From positions 334,951 through 398,950 of the forward strand of contig LR698958.1 of assembly GCA_902381685.1 (NCBI GenBank): 64,000 nt of DNA. Reading direction: 5' to 3'. The notes under the pieces are model-generated. The model worked only from the letters and a program-made list of their open reading frames with translations. It searched no databases and was not told the DNA's origin. Shown piece after piece: positions 44,885-54,248 of this stretch. Source of the stretch: Lachnospiraceae bacterium (lineage in GTDB: Bacteria > Bacillota > Clostridia > Lachnospirales > Lachnospiraceae). A program made the position numbers and the translations under genes. How positions within the stretch are numbered: the stretch's first letter is position 1; each line of letters begins with the position of its first letter.

Positions 44885-45246
44885 GATTCCATTTCCTCCC
44901 GCTGTTTCAGGCGGATAACCGCCTGTGTAACTTTTCCGGTACAAACCATGACAATTACGGTTGTCACAAATGTAATGACAACTACCGGAACAAGAATTTC
45001 CTTTAAGTCCGCCCATGCAGCAATGATTCCCACTGCCGCCGGAATAAACATCGGCGGCATAATGTCAATCAGAAAATCCCCCGCTATTTTCACCTGACTT
45101 AACTTCACAATTTTCGTGCACAGACAGAACAGCATAAGTAAAAGTCCGTAAATACTGGCCGGAATCGGAAGGGGAATGATACTGTACAAAACTTCTCCGA
45201 TAAACGTCACTGTCAAAATAACTCCAAACTGATATAATAACTTCAT
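44881..45246 (-). CDS. lrgA: LrgA/CidA family membrane protein
   Basis: A 121-residue protein with four membrane helices and the LrgA pattern PIPASIYGLLLMLFCL followed by KIAGDFLIDIMPPMFIPAAV. It is the upstream partner of lrgB, overlapping it by 4 bases. Length agrees with the family. Confidence 0.93.
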   Translation of the reverse strand: MKLLYQFGVILTVTFIGEVLYSIIPLPIPASIYGLLLMLFCLCTKIVKLSQVKIAGDFLIDIMPPMFIPAAVGIIAAWADLKEILVPVVVITFVTTVIVMVCTGKVTQAVIRLKQREEMES

Positions 45247-45259
45247 TTTTTCACCCCCA

Positions 45260-45910
45260 CTACAGTAATATTTTCTCTAAATCACTCACGGTCTCTGCAA
45301 TGTAGGTTGCCCCGTGATTTTCCAATTCTTCCCGCTCCCCAAAACCATAGAGAACGCCGATGGAATCCACACCGCATATTCCCGCGCCGATCATGTCGTG
45401 TTCCTTATCGCCAATCATTACAATTTTTTCCGACTCTGTAATTTTCATCTGCTCCAGCGCATATTGAATGACTTCCGCCTTATTTACCCTTGTGCCGTCC
45501 AGTTCGCTTCCCGCAATATATGAAAAATATTCCTTCAATCCAAAATGCTCCAATATTTTATCTGAGTATACAGTTGGTTTTGATGTGGCAACAAGAAGCG
45601 TTTTCCCCTGCGCTTTCAACTTTTGCAGTAACTCGGGAATACCCGCATACACTTCATTTTCATATAAACCGACAGTCGCAAAGCGCTCTCTGTATTTTTC
45701 GACCGCCCTGTCTCCCTCCCCGTCGGTCATATTGTAATATTTCACAAATGATTCCTTCAACGGAGGTCCGATAAATTTTCTAAGTTCCTCCGGATTTTCC
45801 GTATGTATCCCAAACGACTCCAGTGCATATGCAACGCATGTCGTTATCCCCAGTTGTGAGTTTGTCAGCGTTCCGTCCAAATCAAATAAAATGTACTGAT
45901 AATTTTTCAT
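45260..45910 (-). CDS. HAD-family hydrolase, phosphoglycolate phosphatase-like
   Basis: A 216-residue HAD subfamily IA phosphatase. Motif I is ILFDLDGTLTNSQ, motif II is VATSKPT, the conserved Lys lies near NKAEVIQYALEQ, and motif IV is MIGDKEHDMIGA. The cap is the small helical type of Gph/PpaX enzymes. The natural substrate is not predictable. It lies 13 bases upstream of lrgA, so the three genes may form one operon. If LrgAB handles glycolate or pyruvate, a phosphoglycolate phosphatase would fit, but this is speculation. Confidence 0.85.
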   Translation of the reverse strand: MKNYQYILFDLDGTLTNSQLGITTCVAYALESFGIHTENPEELRKFIGPPLKESFVKYYNMTDGEGDRAVEKYRERFATVGLYENEVYAGIPELLQKLKAQGKTLLVATSKPTVYSDKILEHFGLKEYFSYIAGSELDGTRVNKAEVIQYALEQMKITESEKIVMIGDKEHDMIGAGICGVDSIGVLYGFGEREELENHGATYIAETVSDLEKILL

Positions 45911-45959
45911 CTGCTTTCCTCCCTTAAAATAACGAAGGGACGTATACCGCCCTCCTCAT

Positions 45960-46820
45960 CTATCCTCTTGCTTTTTTCTTTATGTTCCATTCTCCAATCA
46001 CTTCATTTACGGTTGAAACCGTCACAAAGGCTCTCATATCCACCGTGTGAAGATATTCAAGAAGTTTTCCGTATTCATTCTGTGTAAGAATAGTCACAAC
46101 TTCAATTCTCTCCGTCTTATTATATCCACCCATAGCGGTGTACAGTGTCACACCTCTATTTAATTCTTCCGTTATGAATTTCTGTACAACTTCATAGTGG
46201 TCCGATAAAATACAAACACGTTTTCTTCTGTTAAATCCACCGATAAAGTTATCAATGACAATACCATTGACATACGTAGCTAAAATACTTAGAATAACTT
46301 CTTTTGTGCCATACACTAAAATAGAACTTACCGCAACACACATACCTGTGATGGTCATTGCCTTTCCGATTTCCACATGAAGATATTTATTTACAATTTT
46401 TGCCACAATATCAAGTCCGCCCGATGAGGCATTTGCATTAAACAACATAGCAAGTCCCACGCTTACGACAAGCACATAACAAATCGTATCAATTAAAATA
46501 TCTCCCGTTAAAGATTTATTATTTGGCACAATTTTTTCAAATACAAATAAAAATACAGGAAGCATGACAGATGTGTACACTGTTTTTGCTCCGAATTCCT
46601 TTCCGATAAAAATAAATCCGATAATAAGCAATGCTGCATTTAAAATAAATGTCATTACGGATATTGGAAGTGGAATAAAGTTTGCAAGCACGATAACAAG
46701 ACCGGACAAACTTCCCACGATAACATTACTCGGTATCATGAAAAAATATACTGCCATAGAAATAATGAAGATACCAAGTGTAATGATGCCATATTCTCTG
46801 ATAAACTTTTTCTTATCCAT
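45960..46820 (-). CDS. YitT family membrane protein (second copy)
   Basis: A 286-residue YitT protein with about six helices and a C-terminal DUF2179 domain (CILSDHYEVVQKFITEELNR). It has the family-typical NANASSGGLDIVAKIVNKYL segment where the first copy at 5130-6005 has SSGGGQDI. Function is unknown. It starts 12 bases after the asparaginase gene on the same strand and probably shares its transcript. Confidence 0.88.
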   Translation of the reverse strand: MDKKKFIREYGIITLGIFIISMAVYFFMIPSNVIVGSLSGLVIVLANFIPLPISVMTFILNAALLIIGFIFIGKEFGAKTVYTSVMLPVFLFVFEKIVPNNKSLTGDILIDTICYVLVVSVGLAMLFNANASSGGLDIVAKIVNKYLHVEIGKAMTITGMCVAVSSILVYGTKEVILSILATYVNGIVIDNFIGGFNRRKRVCILSDHYEVVQKFITEELNRGVTLYTAMGGYNKTERIEVVTILTQNEYGKLLEYLHTVDMRAFVTVSTVNEVIGEWNIKKKARG

Positions 46821-46832
46821 GTTTTCCTCCGC

Positions 46833-47843
46833 TTAGTTTTCCTTAAATAAAATGTCATGATTCATTGTCTGATAAAATGTTTTCTTGATTTCATCAAAAT
46901 GCAAACCGGGCAATGTCATAATCCACATCAGTTTTGTAATGATGGATTCCAGTGTCATGTCGTACCCTTCTATCAGGTCAAAGTCCTGTTTTACCTTTTG
47001 TCCGACTTCATACACTGTCATGTTGCTTCCCTCATTTGCAACCTGGGTTGTCATCACAACCAATTTCTCTTTTTCTTTCCATGCAGACATCTGCTCATAA
47101 AATTCATGCACGATACTTTCCGGCATTCCGCCCACTCCAAAACTTTCAATAACAATACAGTCATAGTCTTTAAAAATATAGGACAAAATATCCGCTTTCA
47201 TTCCCGGTATCAGTTTTAATACATAAATGCTGTTTTTCATCTCATGATAAAACCTTACCCGGCTCTTATGCGGTATCGTCGGAATATAACGAATAATATT
47301 ACCGTCCTGAATAACCGCAACGTATGGGAAATTAATACTCTCAAAGGCATTATAACTCTTTGCCCTTACCTTCTTCGCCCTTGTTCCCACAATTACTTTC
47401 CCGTCAAATACAATATTGACGTCCTGTGATTCATCATCTGCCGCATAAATAAAACTGTCCAAAAGATTCGTCTTCGCATCTGTCACGTCCATATTAATCG
47501 GCTTCTGCGCCCCTGTAATTACAATCGGCTTTCTCGAATGCTGAATCATATAGGAGAGCGCCGAAGCGGTATATGCCAGCGTATCGGTCCCATGACAGAT
47601 AACAAATCCGTCGTATTTGTCATACTGTTCCTCTATCGTCTTAGACAATATTGTCCAATGCTCAGGAGTTACGTTTGTGCTGTCTATATTGCAAACCTGC
47701 ATTGTCCTTACTTCACATACCTGTTCTACCTGTGGAATATAGGACAAAATATCCTCTGAGGACAATCCCGGTTTCAATCCGTTTTCCGTCTGTTTTGACG
47801 CAATCGTTCCCCCTGTTCCAATCATCAATATTCTTTTTCTCAT
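46833..47843 (-). CDS. ansA: Type I (cytoplasmic-type) L-asparaginase
   Basis: A 336-residue asparaginase hydrolysing asparagine to aspartate and ammonia. The catalytic Thr lies in ILMIGTGGTIASK near the N-terminus and the second catalytic set in GFVICHGTDTLAYTASAL. There is no signal peptide. I chose ATG 47843, with AGGAG ~10 bases upstream; a TTG eight codons earlier overlaps that site. Confidence 0.93.
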   Translation of the reverse strand: MRKRILMIGTGGTIASKQTENGLKPGLSSEDILSYIPQVEQVCEVRTMQVCNIDSTNVTPEHWTILSKTIEEQYDKYDGFVICHGTDTLAYTASALSYMIQHSRKPIVITGAQKPINMDVTDAKTNLLDSFIYAADDESQDVNIVFDGKVIVGTRAKKVRAKSYNAFESINFPYVAVIQDGNIIRYIPTIPHKSRVRFYHEMKNSIYVLKLIPGMKADILSYIFKDYDCIVIESFGVGGMPESIVHEFYEQMSAWKEKEKLVVMTTQVANEGSNMTVYEVGQKVKQDFDLIEGYDMTLESIITKLMWIMTLPGLHFDEIKKTFYQTMNHDILFKEN

Positions 47844-47920
47844 CTGATGTTTTCTCCTCTGTCTCAAATTAACATTACTATTTTATCGCAAGAACAAAAG
47901 ATAATCAACCCAATCATTGA

Positions 47921-48460
47921 TTACCCGAAATTTCTCTCCACCAATCTGCAGTATTCCTCATATTGCGGAATCCCTTTTAAACTTTGAAGGGATTTTTGGA
48001 TTTCTTTATAATACCAGCCGATTATCTGCTTATCTTTCATGCGAAAGCGGTTCCAAAGTTCTTCTTTATATATAGGATAATCTCTGTCAATATCTCTTAT
48101 GTTTGACAGTTTGTCCGCAAGTCCAATATATTGCACTTCCAATGGCGCTGTTTTCAGTTTCTCAATTGTTGCACTTTTTCTTTCTTTCCAGCTTTTTGTC
48201 TTATCCTCGCTTTCATGCAATACCATCGTTGTAATTCTTTCCCCAAACTCCTGTCTTAATATCTCTTCCGTCACTTCTTTACAGTCCTCGATTGTATCGT
48301 GTAAAATTCCCGCCGCAATTACTTGCTCATCGGCAGTCATCTCCGATAAAATCTTCCCCACTTCAAGTGGGTGAACAATGTACGGCCTGTCCGTCCCTTT
48401 TCTAAACTGACCTTCATGTGCTTTCGTTGCAAATCGGATTGCTTTTTCTACCATAGACAT
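47921..48460 (-). CDS. Single-domain HD hydrolase, small (p)ppGpp hydrolase-like
   Basis: A 179-residue HD-domain protein similar to the hydrolase half of RelA/SpoT and to MESH1. Motifs are AIRFATKAHEGQFRKGTDRPYIVHPLEVG, split here as KAHEGQFRKG and PYIVHPLEVG, then AAGILHDTIED with the His-Asp pair, and LADKLSNIRD. It lacks synthetase, TGS and ACT domains. Hydrolysis of (p)ppGpp or related nucleotides is the likely activity. It could counteract the small synthetase at 6026-6745. Confidence 0.85.
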   Translation of the reverse strand: MSMVEKAIRFATKAHEGQFRKGTDRPYIVHPLEVGKILSEMTADEQVIAAGILHDTIEDCKEVTEEILRQEFGERITTMVLHESEDKTKSWKERKSATIEKLKTAPLEVQYIGLADKLSNIRDIDRDYPIYKEELWNRFRMKDKQIIGWYYKEIQKSLQSLKGIPQYEEYCRLVERNFG

Positions 48461-48528
48461 TACCCTTTCTATTGTACAATTATAGTTTTATCATACCACT
48501 TTTCCATTCGTGTAAAAAGGATTTTCCT

Positions 48529-48556
48529 TTGATTCTTCCTTTTTTTCATGTATAAT
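48529..48556 (+). promoter_or_regulatory. Promoter of the SDR gene
   Basis: TTGATT (48529-48534), 16-base spacer, TATAAT (48551-48556), about 30 bases before the start codon with GGAGG in between. Confidence 0.6.
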
Positions 48557-48588
48557 ATCGAGAGATAATATATGGAGGAAATAAACAT

Positions 48589-49320
48589 ATGGATAAAAGA
48601 AATGTACTTGTTACCGGGGCATCTCGAGGCATCGGAAAAGCCATTGCCCTTCTCTTTGCCGAGAAAGGATTCCGTGTCTTTATAAACTGTACCCGTTCGG
48701 TTTCTGATTTAGAAAAAGTAAAAGAAGAAATTGACGCAATGCACATGGGAGAATGTCACCTTGCCGTAGGTGACGTCGGAAACCCAGATGATGTTGCCGA
48801 CATGTTTGCGCACATAAGACGGCACTGTAATGGAATTGACATTTTAATTAACAATGCGGGTATCTCCTACATCGGCCTTCTTACGGATATGACAAATGCG
48901 GAGTGGAATACGCTGCTGCAGACAAATCTCTCCTCCGCCTTTTACTGTGCAAAAGAGGTGATTCCACACATGGTTTCGCAGAAATCCGGAAAGATTATAC
49001 AGATTTCTTCTATATGGGGCAGTGTGGGAGCGTCCTGCGAAGTCGCCTACTCCGCTGCAAAATCAGGATTACACGGATTTACAAAGGCGCTTGCCAAAGA
49101 ACTGGCTCCAAGCAACATTCAGGTCAACGCCATCGCCTGCGGTGCCATTGATACGGTGATGAATAAGCAGTTAGACGCAACGGAACGTCTCGCTCTGGAA
49201 GAAGAAATCCCTGCGGGACGATTCGGGCTTCCCGGGGAAGTTGCCCGTCTTACATTTGACATTGCGACCGGACACGACTATATGACCGGACAGGTCATCG
49301 GCATGGACGGAGGCTGGTAG
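48589..49320 (+). CDS. SDR-family oxidoreductase, FabG/YmfI-like
   Basis: A 243-residue short-chain dehydrogenase. The NADP(H)-binding motif is VTGASRGIGKAIA, then DILINNAGIS. Catalytic residues are Ser in IIQISSIWG and the Y-x3-K of CEVAYSAAKSG. It ends with MTGQVIGMDGGW. It resembles both 3-oxoacyl-ACP reductase and the EF-P 5-aminopentanone reductase (YmfI). Its isolation from any fab cluster and short single-gene unit lean toward YmfI, but sequence alone does not decide. Confidence 0.85.
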   Translation: MDKRNVLVTGASRGIGKAIALLFAEKGFRVFINCTRSVSDLEKVKEEIDAMHMGECHLAVGDVGNPDDVADMFAHIRRHCNGIDILINNAGISYIGLLTDMTNAEWNTLLQTNLSSAFYCAKEVIPHMVSQKSGKIIQISSIWGSVGASCEVAYSAAKSGLHGFTKALAKELAPSNIQVNAIACGAIDTVMNKQLDATERLALEEEIPAGRFGLPGEVARLTFDIATGHDYMTGQVIGMDGGW

Positions 49321-49332
49321 ATAAATGAAAAC

Positions 49333-49358
49333 AGGTGAAAGCCACGATGCTTTCACCT
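49333..49358. terminator. Bidirectional terminator between convergent genes
   Basis: A perfect 10-bp stem, AGGTGAAAGC (49333-49342) with 49349-49358, 6-base loop. Short T-rich tails lie on both strands (ATTTTATT on plus, GTTTTCATTT on minus). It serves the SDR gene and the isochorismatase-like gene. Confidence 0.75.
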
Positions 49359-49887
49359 ATTTTATTAACGCCTGTATTTTCTTAAAAGTTTCTGTTCCCG
49401 CCTTTTCCAATAATTCAAACAGTATGGATTCATACGTTGTTAAGATAACGCCCTCCTGTTTTGCCCTCTCAAGAGCAATCTGTTTGTTGTGTAACGTGCG
49501 GGAAGACAGACAGTCTTCCACCAAAACCGGAATGTATCCGTTTTCTTTTAAATCAAGTAATGTCTGCAATACGCATATATGCGCCTCTATTCCACATACA
49601 ATCACAAATTTTTTCCCTTTTATCGCTTCTTTGACCGCATCAAATGAACTGAAGGCTATCTTCTCCAAAGGCTCGTATTCTCCGAGTACATTTTCAATCT
49701 CCTTTACGGTCGGTCCAAGTCCTTTTGTGTACTGCTGAGTAACTGCAATCGGAACTCCGAGTTCCTTCAGTCCATTTAAGAGAATGGCTGTATTTTTCAG
49801 CAACGCTTCTTTCTCATACATGACCGGCATAAGTCTTTCCTGATAATCGACTACAATGGCAATCGTGTCTTTCGCTTTTATCTTCAT
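49357..49887 (-). CDS. Isochorismatase-family cysteine hydrolase
   Basis: A 176-residue hydrolase with the catalytic triad Asp14 (IVVDYQERL), Lys76 (LEKIAFSSF) and Cys105 (CGIEAHICVLQT), the last preceded by the usual cis-peptide region. Related proteins include nicotinamidases and YcaC-like enzymes; the substrate cannot be assigned. It starts 9 bases after the exonuclease gene and is likely in the same operon as exoIII and truA. Confidence 0.87.
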   Translation of the reverse strand: MKIKAKDTIAIVVDYQERLMPVMYEKEALLKNTAILLNGLKELGVPIAVTQQYTKGLGPTVKEIENVLGEYEPLEKIAFSSFDAVKEAIKGKKFVIVCGIEAHICVLQTLLDLKENGYIPVLVEDCLSSRTLHNKQIALERAKQEGVILTTYESILFELLEKAGTETFKKIQALIK

Positions 49888-49896
49888 AATGCCCTC

Positions 49897-50649
49897 CTAT
49901 TTTAGATCCAACTCAACAGGACAGTGATCCGAACCGAATATATATGTTAATATTTTCGCATCTGCAAGTCTTTCACGCAGACTTTCCGACACACAAAAAT
50001 AGTCGATTCTCCACCCCGCATTCTTCTCTCTCGCCCTAAACCGATATGACCACCATGAATATATACCTTCCATATCCGGATAAAAGTAACGGAATGTATC
50101 TATAAATCCGGCATCTAAAAGTTCTCCGAATTTTCCTCTCTCCTCATCGGTAAATCCTGCATTTTTGCGATTTGTTTTTGGGTTCTTCAAATCAATTTCC
50201 CTGTGGGCAACATTTAAGTCACCGCAGAAAATAACCGGTTTCTTCTCTTCCAGTTTCTTCATATACGCCAAAAAGTCCGTCTCCCACTGCATGCGGTAAT
50301 CTAAACGCGCCAATTCGTTTTGCGAATTCGGTGTGTATACTGTCGCAAAGTAAAATTCCGGAAATTCCAGTGTAATCAGCCTTCCCTCTTTGTCATGTTC
50401 CTCAATTCCCATTCCATAAGTGACAGAAAGAGGTTCTTCCTTTGTGAAAACAGCAGTACCCGAGTATCCTTTTTTCTCAGCATAATTCCAATATTGGTGA
50501 TACCCTTCTAACTCTAATTGCAGTTGTCCTTCCTGCATCTTGCTTTCCTGTATACAAAATATATCTGCGTCTGCCTGATGAAAGAAATCCAAAAATCCTT
50601 TCTGTACGCAGGCGCGTATCCCGTTTACATTCCATGATATAAGTTTCAT
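49897..50649 (-). CDS. xth: Exodeoxyribonuclease III
   Basis: A 250-residue EEP-fold AP endonuclease and 3'-5' exonuclease for base-excision repair. Motifs are [12 protein letters not shown], the metal-binding Glu35 in [20 protein letters not shown], and the C-terminal catalytic His in [12 protein letters not shown]. It overlaps truA by 4 bases. Length fits the Bacillus ExoA type. Confidence 0.95.
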   Translation of the reverse strand: MKLISWNVNGIRACVQKGFLDFFHQADADIFCIQESKMQEGQLQLELEGYHQYWNYAEKKGYSGTAVFTKEEPLSVTYGMGIEEHDKEGRLITLEFPEFYFATVYTPNSQNELARLDYRMQWETDFLAYMKKLEEKKPVIFCGDLNVAHREIDLKNPKTNRKNAGFTDEERGKFGELLDAGFIDTFRYFYPDMEGIYSWWSYRFRAREKNAGWRIDYFCVSESLRERLADAKILTYIFGSDHCPVELDLK

Positions 50650-51401
50650 TTTAACGACTCCTTAACTTTATATTCTACTTCTTTCAGCGTAAGAGCGTGT
50701 GCAGGGGCTAAAAATCCCGCATTTACCCTCTTTTTTGATTTTAATGCTTCCAATACACTCTCCACACTTCGTTCGCCTGCTCCAGCCTCCAGAAGTGTCC
50801 CAACAAAAATGCGCACCTGATGATACATAAATCCATTTCCATAAAAACGGAAATATAACTTTTGCCTATATGTTTCTATCTGTATATCATACAATTCCCT
50901 GACAGCGGATTTCTCATCTTTTTTATCGGTAAAAGCAGAGAAATCGTGTTTTCCAATTAGCAGCGCTGCCGCTTTCCGCATTTTTTCCGGCTCCAGCGGT
51001 TTTGTGTAGTGATAACAGTACTTCCTTGTAAAAACGTCGGCTTTCTCTCTCATATCCACTACATATTCATATGTTTTTGCCACTGCATCTAAGCGACTGT
51101 GAAAACGGTTCAGAACAAGTTCCACATGGCAAATGCGGATATCCTCCGGCAATTTTTCATTTAACTTCTCTTGAAATACTGCCTCTTCCACTTTTCCGGA
51201 AAGTCTTACGTTCGCCACCTGCCCGCCTGCATGGACACCGCCGTCCGTCCTCCCCGAACCGTCTATCTCCACCGGATAACCGACAACTTCCCCTATCGTC
51301 TTCTCTATAATACCCTGAATCGTCATCGGTGTACCCGATTGTCTCTGCCACCCCTGATATTTTGTGCCGTCATAGGCAATTATCATTTTATAATTTCTCA
51401 T
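50646..51401 (-). CDS. truA: tRNA pseudouridine(38-40) synthase
   Basis: A 251-residue TruA. The catalytic Asp53 lies in [18 protein letters not shown], the N-terminal [15 protein letters not shown] is diagnostic, and [20 protein letters not shown] is the C-terminal signature. It modifies the anticodon stem-loop of many tRNAs. It overlaps xth by 4 bases and follows coaX at 9 bases. Confidence 0.96.
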   Translation of the reverse strand: MRNYKMIIAYDGTKYQGWQRQSGTPMTIQGIIEKTIGEVVGYPVEIDGSGRTDGGVHAGGQVANVRLSGKVEEAVFQEKLNEKLPEDIRICHVELVLNRFHSRLDAVAKTYEYVVDMREKADVFTRKYCYHYTKPLEPEKMRKAAALLIGKHDFSAFTDKKDEKSAVRELYDIQIETYRQKLYFRFYGNGFMYHQVRIFVGTLLEAGAGERSVESVLEALKSKKRVNAGFLAPAHALTLKEVEYKVKESLK

Positions 51402-51410
51402 ACGATACCA

Positions 51411-52175
51411 CTACTTATTTTTTTCATAAATTAAACGGAGTCCCTTTAATAAAAGTTCATCGTCTATACAAATCTTCTGCTCGCAGTGAGGAACAATTTT
51501 CTTTGCCAGACCTCCCGTTGCAATAACGGTTGCCTCCTGCCCCAATTCCCTGTTAATGCGGGAAATCATACCGTCAATGCACGCCGCATTTCCATTGATA
51601 ATTCCGCTCTTCATACAGTCTATCGTATTCTTTCCGATAATCTTTTTCGGCGCTTCAATACTGATGCGGGAAAGTTGTGAAGTTCCCGCCGTAAGAGCGT
51701 CAAGAGAGATGCGAACTCCCGGCAGGATCATTCCTCCGATATAATTTTTCTTCTCATCTACGACACAAAATGTAGTCGCCGTACCCATATCAATAATGAT
51801 AAGAGGGGCCGTATATTCATTGATTGCCGCCACAGCATTTACAATCCTGTCACTTCCTACCTGAGCAGGGTTGTCCATCAAAATATTCAGTCCGGTTTTC
51901 ACTCCCGGTCCTACGATTTTCACCGATTTTCCCAATACTTTTTCCGCTGAAGCACGAACAATATTCGTTATCGGCGGAACAACGGACGAAATAATTCCCC
52001 CCTCAATTTCCTTTGGATTGATATGATATAACTCCAAAACATTTTTAAAACTGATTGCATACTCCAACTCAGTCTTTGTATTATTTGTCGATAAACGCTC
52101 CACAAAATAAATTTTTTCCCTATCGCAACAACCGATTACGATATTTGTATTTCCAATATCTATTGCTAAAATCAT
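51411..52175 (-). CDS. coaX: Type III pantothenate kinase
   Basis: A 254-residue ASKHA-fold kinase for the first step of CoA synthesis. Motifs are ILAIDIGNTNIVIGC, GPGVKTGLNI, QVGSDRIVNAVAA and IIDMGTATTFCVVD. It sits next to a pantothenate-type ECF S component and divergent from coaBC, making a CoA supply module. Confidence 0.96.
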   Translation of the reverse strand: MILAIDIGNTNIVIGCCDREKIYFVERLSTNNTKTELEYAISFKNVLELYHINPKEIEGGIISSVVPPITNIVRASAEKVLGKSVKIVGPGVKTGLNILMDNPAQVGSDRIVNAVAAINEYTAPLIIIDMGTATTFCVVDEKKNYIGGMILPGVRISLDALTAGTSQLSRISIEAPKKIIGKNTIDCMKSGIINGNAACIDGMISRINRELGQEATVIATGGLAKKIVPHCEQKICIDDELLLKGLRLIYEKNK

Positions 52176-52185
52176 TGTCTTCTCC

Positions 52186-52845
52186 CTAACCTATCACACT
52201 TCTTGATTTCAATAATACTCTGCCCACAAAAGCAACAAGCACTCCTGCAACAATCGCTTCCGGCACTCCGTTTATCCCTATAACAGACAGAATAAATCCA
52301 TATACCGCATTTGACGCCACACCATTCGCCATTGCGTAGGCATCTTTAAAAAAGACAAAAATAAGATTCATCACTAACAGTGTATTTGTCAGTGAACCTA
52401 TCACTCCGCAAACGCCGAGCGAAAAAATCATGGACGATTTCCATTTTTCTGTTATCTTTGTCATAAACCGATATACATAATATGGAATGATTCCTACTAA
52501 AATTCTTGGTAAAAAACAGATAATAATGCTCCCGATTCCTCCGTGAATTTCTCCCAGTGAATAAAATGGTGAGAATACAAAAGAAGTCGCTGTCGGATTC
52601 ATCGTATTATTGATAAGACTTGTCAGTCCGAATACAAATCCTAAAATCGCTCCTTTTCTCGGTCCGAGTATCAAAGCACCTATAATGACGGGTATGTGGA
52701 TAATCGTCGCTCTCGTAAATCCGAGCGGGATATATCCCAGAAATGGGGTAAAAGCCATAATGATAATCAGTGCTGCGAAAAGTGCAACCTGAACCATTCC
52801 TTTTACCTGTGTGTTTGGCTTACTGCCGTTCGTTGTGTTATTCAT
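52186..52845 (-). CDS. panT: ECF transporter S component, probably for pantothenate
   Basis: A 219-residue membrane protein with about six helices. The N-terminal VQVALFAALIIIMAFTPFLG and the IHIPVIIGALILGPRKGAILG segment are typical of ECF substrate-capture subunits. The energy-coupling EcfAAT genes are elsewhere. Pantothenate as substrate is inferred from the adjacent coaX (10 bases) and from similarity to PanT-type components, not proven. AAGGAGG precedes the ATG. Confidence 0.82.
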   Translation of the reverse strand: MNNTTNGSKPNTQVKGMVQVALFAALIIIMAFTPFLGYIPLGFTRATIIHIPVIIGALILGPRKGAILGFVFGLTSLINNTMNPTATSFVFSPFYSLGEIHGGIGSIIICFLPRILVGIIPYYVYRFMTKITEKWKSSMIFSLGVCGVIGSLTNTLLVMNLIFVFFKDAYAMANGVASNAVYGFILSVIGINGVPEAIVAGVLVAFVGRVLLKSRSVIG

Positions 52846-52900
52846 TTTTTTCTCCTCCTTGTTATTATTCTCATTGCGAGATACAATACAATACCGCGTA

Positions 52901-52929
52901 ATTATAGCACGCTAATTTCTTTATCGCAA
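52901..52929 (-). promoter_or_regulatory. Promoter of panT-coaX
   Basis: On the minus strand TTGCGA (52929-52924), 17-base spacer, TATAAT (52906-52901), about 55 bases upstream of panT. Confidence 0.7.
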
Positions 52930-52959
52930 TATTTGTTTTCCATTTTTCCATTGAAAGCA

Positions 52960-52989
52960 TTGGCGTTCATTTCAAAATTATGCTACAAT
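52960..52989 (+). promoter_or_regulatory. Promoter of coaBC
   Basis: TTGGCG (52960-52965), 18-base spacer, TACAAT (52984-52989), 30 bases before the coaBC start. It lies back-to-back with the panT promoter. Confidence 0.6.
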
Positions 52990-53019
52990 CGTACATAGAA
53001 AAAATTACGGAGGTACGTT

Positions 53020-54213
53020 ATGTTAAAAGGAAAAACCGTTGTTCTAGGCGTAACCGGTGGGATTGCCGCATATAAAATCGCAAATCTGGCAAGCATGCTC
53101 GTCAAACTTCATTGTGATGTACAAGTAATTATGACGGAGAATGCAACAAATTTTATTCACCCGATTGCTTTTGAGACACTAACAAAAAATAAATGTCTGA
53201 TTGATACATTTGACCGCAATTTTCAGCATAAGGTGGAACACGTTTCCATCGCCAAGCGTGCGGACGTTGTTCTGATTGCCCCTGCAACTGCCAACGTTAT
53301 CGGCAAAATGGCAAACGGCATTGCGGACGATATGCTCACCACGACCGTTCTTGCGTGCAGATGCAAAAAAATCGTTTCCCCTGCGATGAACACAAATATG
53401 TACTGCAATCCCATCGTGCAGGATAATTTGAAGAAATTGCAGCACTATGGATTCGAAATCATCGAAGCAGACACCGGTTTCCTTGCCTGTGAAGACATCG
53501 GACAGGGGAAAATGCCTTCCCCTGAAGTATTACTGCAGTATATTTTAAAAGAAATCGCATTTGAAAAAGATATGAAGGGCAAACGTGTTCTCATCACTGC
53601 CGGTCCGACCCGCGAAGCGATTGACCCGGTCCGCTATATCACTAATCACTCTACGGGAAAAATGGGATATGCTCTCGCAAGAAACTGTATGCTGCGTGGA
53701 GCGGAAGTGACTTTAGTTACCGGACCGACAAGTATTGACCCTCCACCGTTTGTTCACGTTATCCCTGTCGTATCCGCAAAGGAGATGTTTGACACTGTAT
53801 GCAGCCACGCCAAAACACAGGATATTATTATCAAATCCGCTGCAGTTGCAGACTATCGCCCTATTACGGTTTCAGAAGAAAAAATGAAGAAATCGGACAG
53901 CGAACTTTCTATTCCACTGGAACGGACAGATGACATTCTGCAATATTTAGGACAAAACAAAAAAGAAAATCAATTTATATGCGGATTTTCAATGGAAACC
54001 GAAAATATGCTGGAAAACTCCAGACGAAAACTGGAAAAGAAGAACGCAGATATGATTGTTGCAAACAATTTAAAACAGAGCGGCGCAGGTTTCGGTACGG
54101 ATACCAATATCGTCACTCTCATCACAAAAGACAGCGAGCGTTCTCTTGACGTCATGTCGAAAGATGATGTGGCAAATGAAATCGTAAATACGATACTGGA
54201 AAAACTGTCATAA
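53020..54213 (+). CDS. coaBC: Bifunctional phosphopantothenoylcysteine decarboxylase/synthetase
   Basis: A 397-residue CoaBC. The N-terminal flavoprotein domain (CoaC, ~1-180) has LGVTGGIAAYKIA, the catalytic His in NFIHPIAFETL, and the flap CEDIGQGKMPSPE. The C-terminal CoaB domain (~185-397) starts VLITAGPTREAIDPVRYITN and includes the strictly conserved STGKMGYALA, IKSAAVADYRP and IVANNL. Together they make 4'-phosphopantetheine from phosphopantothenate and cysteine. GGAGG precedes the ATG, and a terminator follows. Confidence 0.97.
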   Translation: MLKGKTVVLGVTGGIAAYKIANLASMLVKLHCDVQVIMTENATNFIHPIAFETLTKNKCLIDTFDRNFQHKVEHVSIAKRADVVLIAPATANVIGKMANGIADDMLTTTVLACRCKKIVSPAMNTNMYCNPIVQDNLKKLQHYGFEIIEADTGFLACEDIGQGKMPSPEVLLQYILKEIAFEKDMKGKRVLITAGPTREAIDPVRYITNHSTGKMGYALARNCMLRGAEVTLVTGPTSIDPPPFVHVIPVVSAKEMFDTVCSHAKTQDIIIKSAAVADYRPITVSEEKMKKSDSELSIPLERTDDILQYLGQNKKENQFICGFSMETENMLENSRRKLEKKNADMIVANNLKQSGAGFGTDTNIVTLITKDSERSLDVMSKDDVANEIVNTILEKLS

Positions 54214-54222
54214 TATAGAAAG

Positions 54223-54248
54223 AAGCGGGAAACTGTCCCGCTTTTTTT
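54223..54248 (+). terminator. Terminator after coaBC
   Basis: Perfect 8-bp stem AAGCGGGA (54223-54230) with 54236-54243, 5-base loop, then a run of seven T. It slightly overlaps the 3' end of the convergent nrdR. Confidence 0.9.

Noticed and set aside
47868..47920. Weak hairpin after the HD hydrolase gene as a terminator
   Set aside because: The stem is only about 6 bp with a mismatch and an interrupted T-run; too weak to call.
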